A DNA stretch of 64,000 nucleotides from Cymbomonas tetramitiformis (GCA_001247695.2 LGRX02027028.1:1-64000), one strand, 5' to 3'; numbered from the stretch's first letter, positions 11,680 through 22,605 are shown. The notes: generated by a model not told the origin, from the sequence alone. Made by a program: numbers and translations.

Positions 11680-13136
11680 GGTTTGGCCCCACGCACTCTT
11701 GATTTAGACACTGCGAAGTTTGGCAATGTCAGGCTAAACACCGACGATTGAGATGGAGTGAGGGGCTCCTCACCTCCTCTAGAGCCGGCGCGGCGGAGCG
11801 GTATGGCCTAGTTGCATGATTGGTTGATTGGATTTGCGGAGAGCGCGTGCACGTGGCCGCTTATTTTTCCCTGCTACGCGTTGGTAGACGTTGGAACTTT
11901 TGGTCGGATCCAACACCACGTTCCTTGGCCGCGTTATTCAATCCACATGCACGTTTGGAGAACTTTGTGCGCCGCAGCTTTCCCTTGATTCCTCGACGAC
12001 CGCATTTCGACTCTTGGCCGCCCCTCCTTCCGCATCTCGCCCCACTTTCCCTCGCTTCATCTCTACAGTCTTCTACACCATGGTTGCGATTAGATTGACC
12101 TCGAGTATGGCGTCTCGCCGACGCTCCTTAGCTACTATTTTCGACTCCGCTGCTGCCCGCAATTCCGTCACGCCGGCTACGCCGGCACCTACTGGTGCTC
12201 CGGCTGCGAACTCCGCCCAGGCTGTTTTCTTGACGGGTGTTCGCTCGCTCACCCGTGAGCGCTTCGACGAGAGCGTGGCGAAGCACGTGATCCGGAAATG
12301 TTTCCGTGAAAAGCATGACCGATTCACGGGAACGGAGTCCAACGCGCAGGTGCTTCTCTCCAAGTTGGTGCCTGCTCTCCAGGAGGCATTCGAGGCGGAG
12401 GACGCCTTATTTGCACCTCTTTTCGACTTGGAGGACGCTTCGTTGGCCGTCCGGCCCGAGGCCAACAAACTTCTTTTTTCAACGCTCGAGCTCATCGTGT
12501 GTCCCGCCTCTCCGGCGGGTGACTGGCTCGAGGCCTCTGCGACATTGCACCCGCTGGACGGCAAGCGAGCCCTTCTGGAGCTCGCGCGGCGGCTGCTGGA
12601 CTCCGGTGCACCCTTTCAGGGGACATCGGACCTCCTTGGCGTCCGTTTCAAGGCCTACACCGACCCGTCCGAGTCCATCATGGATTTCAACGCGGCCTTG
12701 CGGTCCGCCAAGAGGCGCAACACCCTCGACGATGACGAGGTGAAGGAGCTATTCCTCGCGGCGCTGGATCCTGGGTTCTACGCGCCAGTGGTGTCGAGGC
12801 TCTTCACGCACCAGCAGCGGGCGGCTCACCATGCAGCAATGGGTTCTCGAGGGCTACGCCCGACACGTCACAGCCGGTACGCACACTGCCGCGTACACCC
12901 TGTCTGCGGCGGCCGTGACCGCTGACGGTGACACCTCGCAGCTGTCCGACCTCACGGCCATCATCCTCGACGTGAAGCGGCAGCTGAAGGTCCTCACGGA
13001 CAAGGTCAACGGGCGGGGTTTTACCCCGCGAGCGGACATGAACAAGATCGGCAAGGGGAAGGCGATCGGGGGAGGCGGCTCCGGTGTTCGTTTTGCAGCA
13101 GGTGACCTCCCGACGGGGGGAAACTGGGCGCAGTCG

Positions 13137-14593
13137 GAAAAATAATTAATATAGAATAAGTTTTCTTAATCTTAGAATAACCCGTTTTCATCGTTAATTT
13201 AGAATAAGTTTTCTTGATGTCATCCGGCTATGACCGGTGGTCCTTTTCACGACTCGTGTTCAAATAATGTGCACACAGGTCAAACGCTCTCGTTCCCGCT
13301 GGTGCCATCATGAGGAAGCCTCCAAAAAGCTTTAAGAAGGTTTGTCTCGCTTGTGATAGTGGTGGGCGCCGTTGTAATAGACACTCACGGCGTGTCCTGC
13401 TTGAAAAAAAGGCCCCTGTACTTCTTCTAGATTCTAAACCCTTTGACTTGCCTTTTACCGCTGCACGCGACCGGCAAGCATCTTTGAAACTTCCGAGTTT
13501 CAAAGATGCGTTTTGTATTTTGGGTGCACCCTAATTTTACAAAACGGCCGAGCGCTTCCCGTTTGTGCGGGATATTCACATTTATTCCATGGAATATTTC
13601 ATATGGATTAACACACATAAGCACGAAGGCATCGGCCACGCATCTTTGAAACTAACGAGTTTCAAAGATGCGTTTTTTGTCATTTGGGTGCGCATACCCA
13701 AATAACAAATCAGCCGAGCGCTTCCCGTTGGCGTGGGGTATCCAACGCTTGAATGTTGAATATTCATTGTAATATGAGTTAGCAAGCGAGGTTGCAAAGG
13801 CATCGGGACAGAATCTACGAAACTGTCCTATGCCTTTGCCTTTGGGTTTGGGTTCGAAGGTGACACCCAAACCCAAAGATGCCAAACAGCCGAGGGCTTC
13901 CCGTGCGTCCTAACGCACGAAACTTGGCACGAATACTGCCAAGATACATATATTTAAGTTACCAGAAGCTCAAGGCTTCAAGTTACTTGTGCGCGAAACG
14001 CGCAATCTATTTCTAAGGCAGATGTTTTGGGTTTGGGTTCGAACGTGACACCCAAACCCAAAGATGCCAAACAGCCGAGGGCTTCCCGTGCGTCCTAGAG
14101 CACGAAACTTGGCACGAATACTGCCAAGATACATATATTTAAGTTACCAGAAGCTCAAGGCTTCAAGTTACTTGTGCGCGAAACGCGCAATCTATTTCTA
14201 AGGCAGATGCTTTGGGTTTGGGTTCGAAGGTGACACCCAAACCCAAAGATGCCAAACAGCCGAGGGCTTCCCGTGCGTCCTAGAGCACGAAACTTGGCAC
14301 GAATACTGCCAAGATACATATATTTAAGTTACCAGAAGCTCAAGGCTTCAAGTTACTTGTGCGCGAAACGCGCAATCTATTTCTAAGGCAGATGCTTTGG
14401 GTTTGGGTTCGAACGTGACACCCAAACCAAAAGATGCCAAACAGCCGAGGGCTTCCCGTGCGTCCTAGAGCACGAAACTTGGCGCGAATACTACCATGGT
14501 ACATATATTTAAGTTACCAGAAGCTCAAGGCTTCAAGTTACTTGTGCGCGAAACGCGCAATCTATTTCTATATTCTAAATTAAATAGCCTACC
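13137..14593. mobile_element. Insertion of structured tandem repeats with 10-bp target duplication
   Basis: GGCGCAGTCG at 13127-13136 and 14594-14603 flanks 1,457 bp that interrupt gag B. Deleting the insert plus one duplicate restores the gag frame. The ends are weak inverted repeats (TAATTAATATAGAATA against TATTTAATTTAGAATA). A 10-bp duplication fits Mutator-like elements, but no transposase is present. The inside is an array of units, two or three diverged ones (13310-13830) and then four near-identical 185-bp ones, each rich in short hairpins. Confidence 0.7.
13834..14573 (+). repeat. 185-bp tandem repeat, four units
   Basis: The landmark CCGAGGGCTTCCCG recurs at 13891, 14076, 14261 and 14446, exactly 185 bp apart. 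Each unit has a hairpin with 14-bp arms (CTTTGGGTTTGGGT and its complement, 11-nt loop) and the landmark. After these come hairpins with arms CGTGC/GCACG, CTTGGCA/TGCCAAG (altered in the last unit) and TGCGCG/CGCGCA. Units differ by only a few bases, so the array is recent or homogenised. Diverged relatives with the landmark CCGAGCGCTTCCCG occur at about 13546 and 13716. Confidence 0.8.
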
Positions 14594-15942
14594 GGCGCAG
14601 TCGCAGGTGAGGAAGCGCGTTGCTTTTCACAAGGGCAGCGGTGACTCCATCCCGTTCTGCCAGAATTCGGCGTGCAAGAAGGACGAGATGCGTCACTGGC
14701 ACCGCGACTGCCCGAACGGCGGCAAGCACGGCGTTGGGGGGAGCTTCCACAGCTTCTCCCTCGGTGACATCGAGAACGACTTACTACTGGCGGAGCAGTT
14801 TCAGACGGCCATGGACGAGCGCGACGGCGAGCGGTTCGATGCGCTCTGCCTTCTAGCGGGGGGCAAGCCGGAGATGCTCGACGGCGTTTCGGCGTGTGCC
14901 TTCGGGCTCGAGCCGGAGCGGGTAGATGGTGCGTTGCATGACTTCCTGCCCTACTGTCAGCCTGCCACCCACATGGGGGGCTTCACGGTGGGTGGTGTTG
15001 AGAGCGGGATCTCGGCTGCCGCTTGCACGCATGTCCGGGAGGACTCACCGCCGGTTCCACCGCCGCGGCGGCAATCACGCATGTTTACCCGGACGAGTCG
15101 GAGGCGTCCGACGTCGGTGCCATGATGCCGGTGGACCCCATGCACGCGCACGAGCCCGACCTCTGCTTTGCGGACCGCGGATCGCGCGGATGGGGGGACT
15201 CTCGATCACGTACGGCTGAGGGCAAGGACTTGGCGATGCGGTACATGCACGCCGAGTCAGAGACCGACTCTTGCGACAGCGACGTGGACGAGTCTGCTGC
15301 GGGGTATGACCCTATTGACGGTGAGGATGCGGCCCCGCGGCCTCCAGCATCTCGTCGGGGATGCGGTGCACCGCCTTGGCCCTACATTCTGGGAAAATCA
15401 GAAGACGTCTAGAAGACGTCTTCTGAACGTCTTATAGACGTCTTCGTAGAAATGATGTCTTCTGGTTTCCAGAAGACGTCTTCTGACGGGAACGTCTTCT
15501 GGAAACCAGAAGACACTCTTCGGGGAAGACGTGCCGAAGATGTGCGGAATGTCTTCCGGATTTCGGAAGACATCTTCCCGGAAGACATGCAAAGGGCAGT
15601 CTTCCCGGAAGATACCCGGAAGATGTTCCGAATGTCTTCTGGGCCAGAATACATTCTGACATGTGTTATCGACACATATGTGATGATTATGCAATTTGGC
15701 CACATAGCTACTTCATACCACACGTACACTAGTCGCGTAATCACAGAAGACATTCAGAAGGCGCACGGAAGACATGCGGAAGACATTCCAGGTATCTTCC
15801 TAACAGCTTCAGGGTTGTCATCATGCTCTGTTGCTATGATACATAATATACGGCTAAGTTAATTGATAGGTCTGTCTACACATACATGTACGATTGCATC
15901 TATTCAACATACAGACCACTAAGTACGATGCCCGGCGTATTA

Positions 15943-16746
15943 TCATGATCGCCTCTTGCGTCTTGCACCTTTCGGTCGTGAACCATCATCGTCGATGCAC
16001 TCGAAAAAATCAGCCTTTAAATCAAATATCACCGCCGTCTTCATCACAGGATGTTTCTTGATTACAACTTGGTGCTCAATTTGAGCCGCCAGGATGAATG
16101 GATCAGTAGTGTCCCAAGGTGTCTCGGGATCATCCGGGTCGTATGTGTACACCACCTTTGCGGTATTGTCCGGCCCGTACTTCGAGTTTAGCTTGGCAAA
16201 CCGTTTTGTCGTCGCTTGGTTGAATTCAGGGAACCACTTTCCCTTCACAAGAATGTACTCTTTCGCGGCCAAGTCGACCTTGTAGATGCTATCTACCATG
16301 GCGTACCTGCGAGTTGGAGCCACAATACTCTATAGTAAGAATCCCCGAAGACGTCGAGAAGACACGCAGAAGACATTCGGTACATATTCTGCGCACATTC
16401 ACCAAAACGTAATGCACGGACGCACCGGTCAGTCTCGATTTCCTCGGGCCTTTGATGTTTCTCCAGAGAAAAAGGCTCGGAAGTAACGTTGACAAGTTTT
16501 CTTCGTCTTGTCCTGAGCTGCCGTGCGATAGCAAACTCCTCGAACCACGACCGAGCCGAAAGATTGACACACGCGAGGAGGCCCTTCGACGAGTGCCGCT
16601 TCATTCTCCGTGAATGGTCTCCCCAGCCAGACCTTGGGGTCGCTACCGTGCATATGCAGCGGCACATCCATCAGGCGAGACCCTCCGGCATGTGCGCCAA
16701 TACGTCTCCGAACCATATGATTTTCCCTGCGAATGTATACGTGCAC
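15943..16746 (-). CDS. CACTA transposase C-terminal exons, DUF4216-like (left arm)
   Basis: There are two exons. The first (from about 16746) has GRPFTENEAALVEGPP and then VVVRGVCYRTAAQDKTKKT, the segment that usually precedes DUF4216. The second (16323-15943) has YAMVDSIYKVDL…KWFPEF and DPFILAAQIEHQVV, matching the DUF4216 pattern of a hydrophobic strand, a KW motif and the DPF(I/V)LA block. The frame ends shortly after an acidic FECIDDDGS segment. These domains belong to the second half of CACTA transposase-region proteins; their exact role is unknown. The exon borders between 16429 and 16323 are not certain, and the intervening DNA contains GAAGAC motifs. Confidence 0.65.
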
Positions 16747-16843
16747 AGTGTCAGGACATGTATGTATTTACCAAAGACGTGTGGAAGATGCCTAGAAGAT
16801 ATATGAAACGTCTTCCAGGCACCTTATGGGTTTCATTTCTTAC

Positions 16844-17590
16844 TTACCTCTTGCAGTAGGTGGCGTAGTCGTCGAATTTTGCCTTCAACTTGCGGTATTG
16901 GGGCACGTTGCCATGCATCCACAGCTCCGGCGCTTTCGTTTCAGCGCGGGAGAGTACATGGCGCTTGCCTTGTGTTCCCAAAACCACGGTGTTCGGCGCC
17001 CTCAACGGTGCGGTGGTCAAGAACCGGAGCACGGGTGGCCGGGTGGGATTGGTGGTTGCCTCCCGCCGGCGACGAAGTACCAAGATTAACCCTCGCACCA
17101 CATGTACCATCCGGTACCGCCCGAAGCCTTGCATAACACTCTGAACCGGATATGCATTGTTCTTCACCCACCTTCGAATCTTCCCGTCGAATGATTCGAA
17201 CACGTACATCCATGTCCCCCGTATTGGACCATACATGAGGAGTTGGTCGGGGAAGTGGGAAAGCAAATGCGTGTTGATGACCAACCAGTCAGGTGAGCCA
17301 TCGCACTCGAGTGACTTGAAGAACTCATCCACCAGATTTTGAAGCTTAGGAACATCCTGCAAAATCACCAAATAAAAGGTAATTAAGGAAGACGTTTGGA
17401 ATGTACTCGGAACGTATTCGGGATGTCTTCCAGATGTCTTCCGTACCTTACAGTCTACAAGCTCCGAAGTGAGCTCTCTCGTTATGACCGTCAACTGCCC
17501 GATCAAGTCTTCAAGCATGTTTTTCGAGTAGCCCTCGTCTCTATCCCAAGACGCTAGCACGCTCATGATGCCCGCTTGTAGCATTTTCAA
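16844..17590 (-). CDS. CACTA transposase, DUF4218-like exon (left arm)
   Basis: A 248-aa open frame. The block HLLSHFPDQLLMYGPIRG, then TWMYVFESFDGKIRRWVKNN, matches the DUF4218 pattern (a WMY.FER-type motif followed by basic residues and a glycine-rich turn). A probable intron lies inside the frame (donor AAG/GTACGG, acceptor TTTGCAG/GATGTTCC) and carries GAAGAC motifs, so the spliced product is shorter. The 3' end is a good donor (AAGAG/GTAAGTAAG) leading to the DUF4216 exons. This arm keeps the frame that the right arm has lost. The catalytic Transposase_21-type domain is not present in the window. Confidence 0.7.
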   Translation of the reverse strand: MKMLQAGIMSVLASWDRDEGYSKNMLEDLIGQLTVITRELTSELVDCKVRKTSGRHPEYVPSTFQTSSLITFYLVILQDVPKLQNLVDEFFKSLECDGSPDWLVINTHLLSHFPDQLLMYGPIRGTWMYVFESFDGKIRRWVKNNAYPVQSVMQGFGRYRMVHVVRGLILVLRRRREATTNPTRPPVLRFLTTAPLRAPNTVVLGTQGKRHVLSRAETKAPELWMHGNVPQYRKLKAKFDDYATYCKR

Positions 17591-17744
17591 CGCCTTCGTG
17601 ACACTTGAGCGTCTCCGGTCCGGTGTTCGTGCCGTTCGGACGCAACATCTTCTTATGGCCTTGCCCCCATTTGACCATTGTGATTTGTGATGACCATTTG
17701 TAATAATTAATTAGCAATAATCAAGATTGTGTGCATTTGTTGAA

Positions 17745-19281
17745 ATTGAAGGGAAAATGCGAAAGTGCAATTTTACATATGTCATTTTGCTCTACGTTAG
17801 ATTTCCAAAATTTCAATCTCAGCTAATTTTGATCTACGTTAGTTTTCTGATTTCAGTTTTTGGAATGCTTGATTTCAGATTTTTTACATTTGTCATTTTG
17901 CTCTACGTTAGATTTCCGATTTTCAATTTTGGCTAATTTGGCTCTATGTTGGATGTCAGTTTTCAGTTTTTGGAATGCTCCATTTCAGTCTCCATAACTC
18001 ACATAACCCACATGCCGCTCGATCATGCACATTTATGCAGTTTGAAATGCATACAACCGAAGATGTGTGGAGCATCTTCTGCGCAACTTCCGGACGTCTT
18101 CCACGTGTCTTCTATGAATTCATCATCACAATGTTTTCGCAGGGCTGAAGATCATGAGGACGCGGTTCGTATTTGCGTGCCGCGTCAAAGCAACCGGCCA
18201 CCTTTCGGCTTAGCCGAGCCCACTAATGTGCTTTTCTCGGTTCAAGAGTTTTTTGGCTATGTGCAAGCAATTTCAGACTTGCATGAACCGGGCTTTAAGG
18301 AGCATACGTGGGAGGACATTTTCTCCGATCCATTGGACTTGGCCGATGATCCGGGCACGGTGCACTTTCGACAACATAAGTGGCTGCTTGAGCCTCCCAT
18401 TGGCGTCAACCTCCAAGGAATGGTGTTGAAGATACGGGATGCAATCGCATCGGGCGAACCATATCATCGTCCTCCGGAGCTTGTGAGTGATGGGGATAGG
18501 CGGATGAATCCGCAAAGGCTTTCACCTTCACCTCCGGCCCCGATGGATGAAGTTGTGGACATGACCTATACCGAAGTCCATGAGCCCGAGGACCCTCCCC
18601 CGGAGATGCCAACACGAAGGTGCGAACCGGTTGCCACGGCATGCCCGTATCTCCATGAAAGATGTATGCCTGCACGCTCCATCGGAAGTCGTTCCGAAGA
18701 CGTTCCGAGCGTCTTCTGCGCATCTTCCGGGCTCATGGACTTCGGTAAATCTAACGTAGAGCAAAATGACAATAGCAGAATCTGAAATCAAGCATTCCAA
18801 AACTGAAATCTGAAATCCACCGTAGAGCAAAATCAGCCAAAACTGAAAATCGGAAATCTAATGTGGAGCAAAATGACACATATAAAAATCTGAAATTGGT
18901 TTGTAAAATCTGAAATCAAGCATTCAAAAAACTGAAACCTGAAATCTAACGTAGAGCAAAATCAGCCAAAATTGAAATTTGGAAAATCTAACATAGAGCA
19001 AAATGACAAATGCAAAAGTCTGAAATGGAGCATTCCAAAAACTGAAAACTGACATCCAACATAGAGCCAAATTAGCCAAAATTGAAAATCGGAAATCTAA
19101 CGTAGAGCAAAATGACAAATGTAAAAAATCTGAAATCAAGCATTCCAAAAACTGAAATCAGAAAACTAACGTAGATCAAAATTAGCTGAGATTGAAATTT
19201 TGGAAATCTAACGTAGAGCAAAATGACATATGTAAAATTGCACTTTCGCATTTTCCCTTCAATTTCAACAAATGCACACAA
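17745..19281. repeat. AT-rich minisatellite on both sides of the palindrome loop
   Basis: Units of about 60-70 bp containing TCTAACGTAGAGCAAAATGA and AAGCATTCCAAAAACTGAAA repeat with drift at 17745-17990 (inverted sense) and 18760-19281. The right array is longer than the left. The two arrays are the innermost part of the palindrome and may have seeded the inverted duplication. Confidence 0.65.
18142..18655 (+). CDS. Unrecognised exon in the palindrome loop
   Basis: An open stretch begins after a good acceptor (TTTTCGCAG/GG) and runs about 170 codons. It has an acidic, Pro-rich end and a segment HKWLLEPPIGVNLQGMVLKI that looks like real protein. It is the only coding sequence not present in both arms. 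By position it would lie upstream of the right-arm CACTA exons. I do not recognise a domain. The reading is helped by a lack of stops and sensible composition only. Confidence 0.4.
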
Positions 19282-19417
19282 TCTTGATTATTGCTAATTA
19301 ATTATTACAAATGGTCATCACAAATCACAATGGTCAAATGGGGGCAAGGCCATAAGAAGATGTTGCGTCCGAACGGCACGAACACCGGACCGGAGACGCT
19401 CAAGTGTCACGAAGGCG

Positions 19418-20163
19418 TTGAAAATGCTACAAGCGGGCATCATGAGCGTGCTAGCGTCTTGGGATAGAGACGAGGGCTACTCGAAAAACATGCTTGAAGA
19501 CTTGATCGGGCAGTTGACGGTCATAACGAGAGAGCTCACTTCGGAGCTTGTAGACTGTAAGGTACGGAAGACATCTGGAAGACATCCCGAATACGTTCCG
19601 AGTACATTCCAAACGTCTTCCTTAATTACCTTTTATTTGGTGATTTTGCAGGATGTTCCTAAGCTTCAAAATCTGGTGGATGAGTTCTTCAAGTCACTCG
19701 AGTGCGATGGCTCACCTGACTGGCTGGTCATCAACACGCATTTGCTTTCCCACTTCCCCGACCAACTCCTCATGTATGGTCCAATACGGGGGACATGGAT
19801 GTACGTGTTCGAATCATTCGACGGGAAGATTCGAAGGTGGGTGAAGAACAATGCATATCCGGTTCAGAGTGTTATGCAAGGCTTCGGGCGGTACCGGATG
19901 GTACATGTGGTGCGAGGGTTAATCTTGGTACTTCGTCGCCGGCGGGAGGCAACCACCAATCCCACCCGGCCACCCGTGCTCCGGTTCTTGCCACCGCACC
20001 GTTGAGGGCGCCGAACACCGTGGTTTTGGGAACACAAGGCAAGCGCCATGTACTCTCCCGCGCTGAAACGAAAGCGCCGGAGCTGTGGATGCATGGCAAC
20101 GTGCCCCAATACCGCAAGTTGAAGGCAAAATTCGACGACTACGCCACCTACTGCAAGAGGTAA
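19418..20163 (+). pseudogene. CACTA DUF4218-like exon, frameshifted copy (right arm)
   Basis: Mirror copy of 17590-16844. One base is missing near 19990 relative to the left arm, which ends the frame at 20005. The second half continues in another frame to 20163 and the donor GTAAGTAAG. Confidence 0.75.
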
Positions 20164-20280
20164 GTAAGAAATGAAACCCATAAGGTGCCTGGAAGACGTT
20201 TCATATATCTTCTAGGCATCTTCCACACGTCTTTGGTAAATACATACATGTCCTGACACTGTGCACGTATACATTCGCAG

Positions 20281-21110
20281 GGAAAATCATATGGTTCGGA
20301 GACGTATTGGCGCACATACATGCCGGAGGGTCTCGCCTGATGGATGTGCCGCTGCATATGCACGGTAGCGACCCCAAGGTCTGGCTGGGGAGACCATTCA
20401 CGGAGAATGAAGCGGCACTCGTCGAAGGGCCTCCTCGCGTGTGTCAATCTTTCGGCTCGGTCGTGGTTCGAGGAGTTTGCTATCGCACGGCAGCTCAGGA
20501 CAAGACGAAGAAAACTTGTCAACGTTACTTCCGAGCCTTTTTCTCTGGAGAAACATCAAAGGCCCGAGGAAATCGAGACTGACCGGTGCGTCCGTGCATT
20601 ACGTTTTGGTGAATGTGCGCAGAATATGTACCGAATGTCTTCTGTGTGTCTTCTCGACGTCTTCGGGGATTCTTACTATAGAGTATTGTGGCTCCAACTC
20701 GCAGGTACGCCATGGTAGATAGCATCTACAAGGTCGACTTGGCCGCGAAAGAGTACATTCTTGTGAAGGGAAAGTGGTTCCCTGAATTCAACAAAGCGAC
20801 GACAAAACGGTTTGCCAAGCTAAACTCGAAGTACGGGCCGGACAATACCGCAAAGGTGGTGTACACATACGACCCGGATGATCCCGAGACACCTTGGGAC
20901 ACTACTGATCCATTCATCCTGGCGGCTCAAATTGAGCACCAAGTTGTAATCAAGAAACATCCTGTGATGAAGACGGCGGTGATATTTGATTTAAAGGCTG
21001 ATTTTTCGAGTGCATCGACGATGATGGTTCACGACCGAAAGGTGCAAGACGCAAGAGGCGATCATGATAATACGCCGGGCATCGTACTTAGTGGTCTGTA
21101 TGTTGAATAG
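20281..21110 (+). pseudogene. CACTA DUF4216-like exons, damaged copy (right arm)
   Basis: Mirror copy of 16746-15943. A 4-bp duplication (ACAT) near 20315 shifts the start of the first exon, and an indel near 21005 changes the C-terminal end of the second. The DPFILAAQIEHQVV block itself is intact. Confidence 0.7.
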
Positions 21111-21741
21111 ATGCAATCGTACATGTATGTGCAGACAGACCTATCAATTAACTTAGCCGTATATTATGTATCATAGCAACAGAGCATGATGACAACCCTG
21201 AAGCTGTTAGGAAGATACCTGGAATGTCTTCCGCATGTCTTCCGTGCGCCTTCTGAATGTCTTCTGTGATTACGCGACTAGTGTACGTGTGGTATGAAGT
21301 AGCTAGGTGGCCAAATTGCATAATCATCACATATGTGTCGATAACACATGTCAGAATGTATTCTGGCCAAGAAGACATTCGGAACATCTTCCGGGTATCT
21401 TCCGGGAAGACTGCCCTTTGCATGTCTTCCGGGAAGATGTCTTCCGAGATCCGGAAGACATTCCGCACATCTTCGGCACGTCTTCCCCGAAGAGTGTCTT
21501 CTGGTTTCCAGAAGACGTCTTCTGGAAACCAGAAGACATCATTTCTACGAAGACGTCTATAAGACGTTCAGAAGACGTCTTCTAGACGTCTTCTGATTTC
21601 CCCAGAATGTAGGGTCACCCCGAAGGCGGGAGGTGCACTGCAGGGTCTGCCGGTACTCCCGGACAGGCGGTTAAGAAATGTAATGCTTTCAGCTCAAAGG
21701 GGCCATACCAGCCCAGCTAGACGCAATTCCATGCTTTGGGT

Positions 21742-22030
21742 CAGGGTAGAAGTCTTCCAAAATTCTTTACGGCCCGTAAACTATATTTCCGCTGGCCCGC
21801 TTTCGGCCAAAACGGTCAAAGAAGAACAATGCCCGCCGCAGGCGCAAAATTTTGAAATTAAGTATGGGGGTTTGATAAAAAGTGGCATAAAATGCCTATA
21901 TTTTTGGCCGAAGTTTGGCCGGCTCATGTTTTTGTGCGGCCCGGGGGCGAAAGCCCCGTCGGCCCGGTTTCGGCCCGGAGCGAGCTTCTGCGGCCCCGGG
22001 CCGGCCCGCCACGGTAAGACTTCTACCCTG
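21742..22030. mobile_element. hAT-type MITE with 8-bp target duplication
   Basis: A 289-bp segment begins CAGGGTAGAAGTCTT and ends with its complement. It is flanked on both sides by CTTTGGGT (21734-21741 and 22031-22038). The CAGGG terminus and the 8-bp duplication are hAT hallmarks. The inside is GC-rich (GGCCCGG runs) and noncoding. Confidence 0.85.
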
Positions 22031-22605
22031 CTTTGGGTGCCAGCTGAAAGTTGCATCGAAGTCTCGATCCTAATCTAATTCTAGGGTTTCCGGCGGCTGC
22101 TCATTCGGAACGGCACCCGGAACCCATGGAGCTGGCGGAATGTAGATCGGCGACTCCCGAAAAGCCGGACAATCCTCGTCCTCGTCGTAGACATCAGCGA
22201 AGACTGGGGGCGGCTCATCATGCCGTTCAGGGGCAACCTCATCCCGCACCACCAGACCGCCCCAATAATTCAAAAAGCCCCCCAGAACCGACTTCTGCGA
22301 TACGCGTCCAAATGCCGTGAAAACTTGTCCCCATAACGCTAGACCCTTCCTTAGATGATACCAAGTGCTAGTGGGTGAGTCTGACACCATTTGGGTGCCC
22401 ATGCTAGCATACTCATTTTCGATGTGTCCAGGCTGATCGCGGTTCAATAGTTTGGCCAATATGTTACACGTGTATTGGAATGTCCAGATATTAGCATACC
22501 GTCTTCAATATGCCTCCAATATGCCTCCAATACGTGTTCAACACGTGTATTGAACCCGTCTAGAAACGTAGGGGTGATCGACGCGTCGGCGGGCGGAGGA
22601 GCATA

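Larger units (their letters stand above)
12080..15380 (+). pseudogene. Gag-like protein of element B, interrupted twice
   Basis: The ATG at 12080 begins a protein that aligns with gag D from its first residues (RRSLATIF, then a Pro/Ala-rich linker, then FREKH and LHPLDGKRALLE). The frame shifts near 12825-12835 and again near 15060. At 13136 it is cut by an inserted element; after that element the frame resumes with the same 10 bp (GGCGCAGTCG) at 14594-14603, and joining across gives one continuous frame. The second part holds a knuckle CQNSACKKDE…HWHRDCPNGG, an acidic region, and a Pro-rich end that stops where the CACTA palindrome begins. The order capsid, knuckle, acidic tail is the same as in gag A. 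It is presumed to be a retroelement capsid protein, and is dead here. Confidence 0.75.
15380..21614. mobile_element. 6.2-kb palindrome made of two inverted CACTA (EnSpm) transposon ends
   Basis: The left arm (15380-17989) and right arm (about 19018-21614) are inverted copies of each other over about 2.6 kb, with a 1.03-kb loop between. Both outer ends read CCCTACATTCTGGG inward, close to the CACTA terminal consensus. The outer 300 bp hold many GAAGAC/GTCTTC motifs in both directions, the subterminal repeats expected of CACTA elements. Each arm encodes exons for DUF4218-like and DUF4216-like domains, transcribed outward from the loop. The arms differ by scattered substitutions and indels, among them a 17-bp insertion on the left near 15485 and a 4-bp insertion on the right near 20315. 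It is therefore not an exact assembly mirror. The usual 3-bp target duplication is not seen (TGG left, TCA right). Confidence 0.8.

Noticed and set aside
13834..14573. Hammerhead ribozyme
   Set aside because: GAAAC follows a hairpin as in a hammerhead, but the CTGANGA box is missing before it.
13137..14593. CRISPR-like array
   Set aside because: The repeats are 185 bp with no short repeat/spacer alternation, in a eukaryotic transposon context.
15398..15753. Open frames in the palindrome ends with repeated EDIFR/KTSSG-like peptides
   Set aside because: They are translations of the GAAGAC/GTCTTC subterminal repeats in several frames, not proteins.
15380..21614. Palindrome as a pure assembly artefact
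   Set aside because: The arms differ by substitutions and several indels, and the loop is unique. An exact mirror would be expected from a folded read. Not fully excluded without reads.
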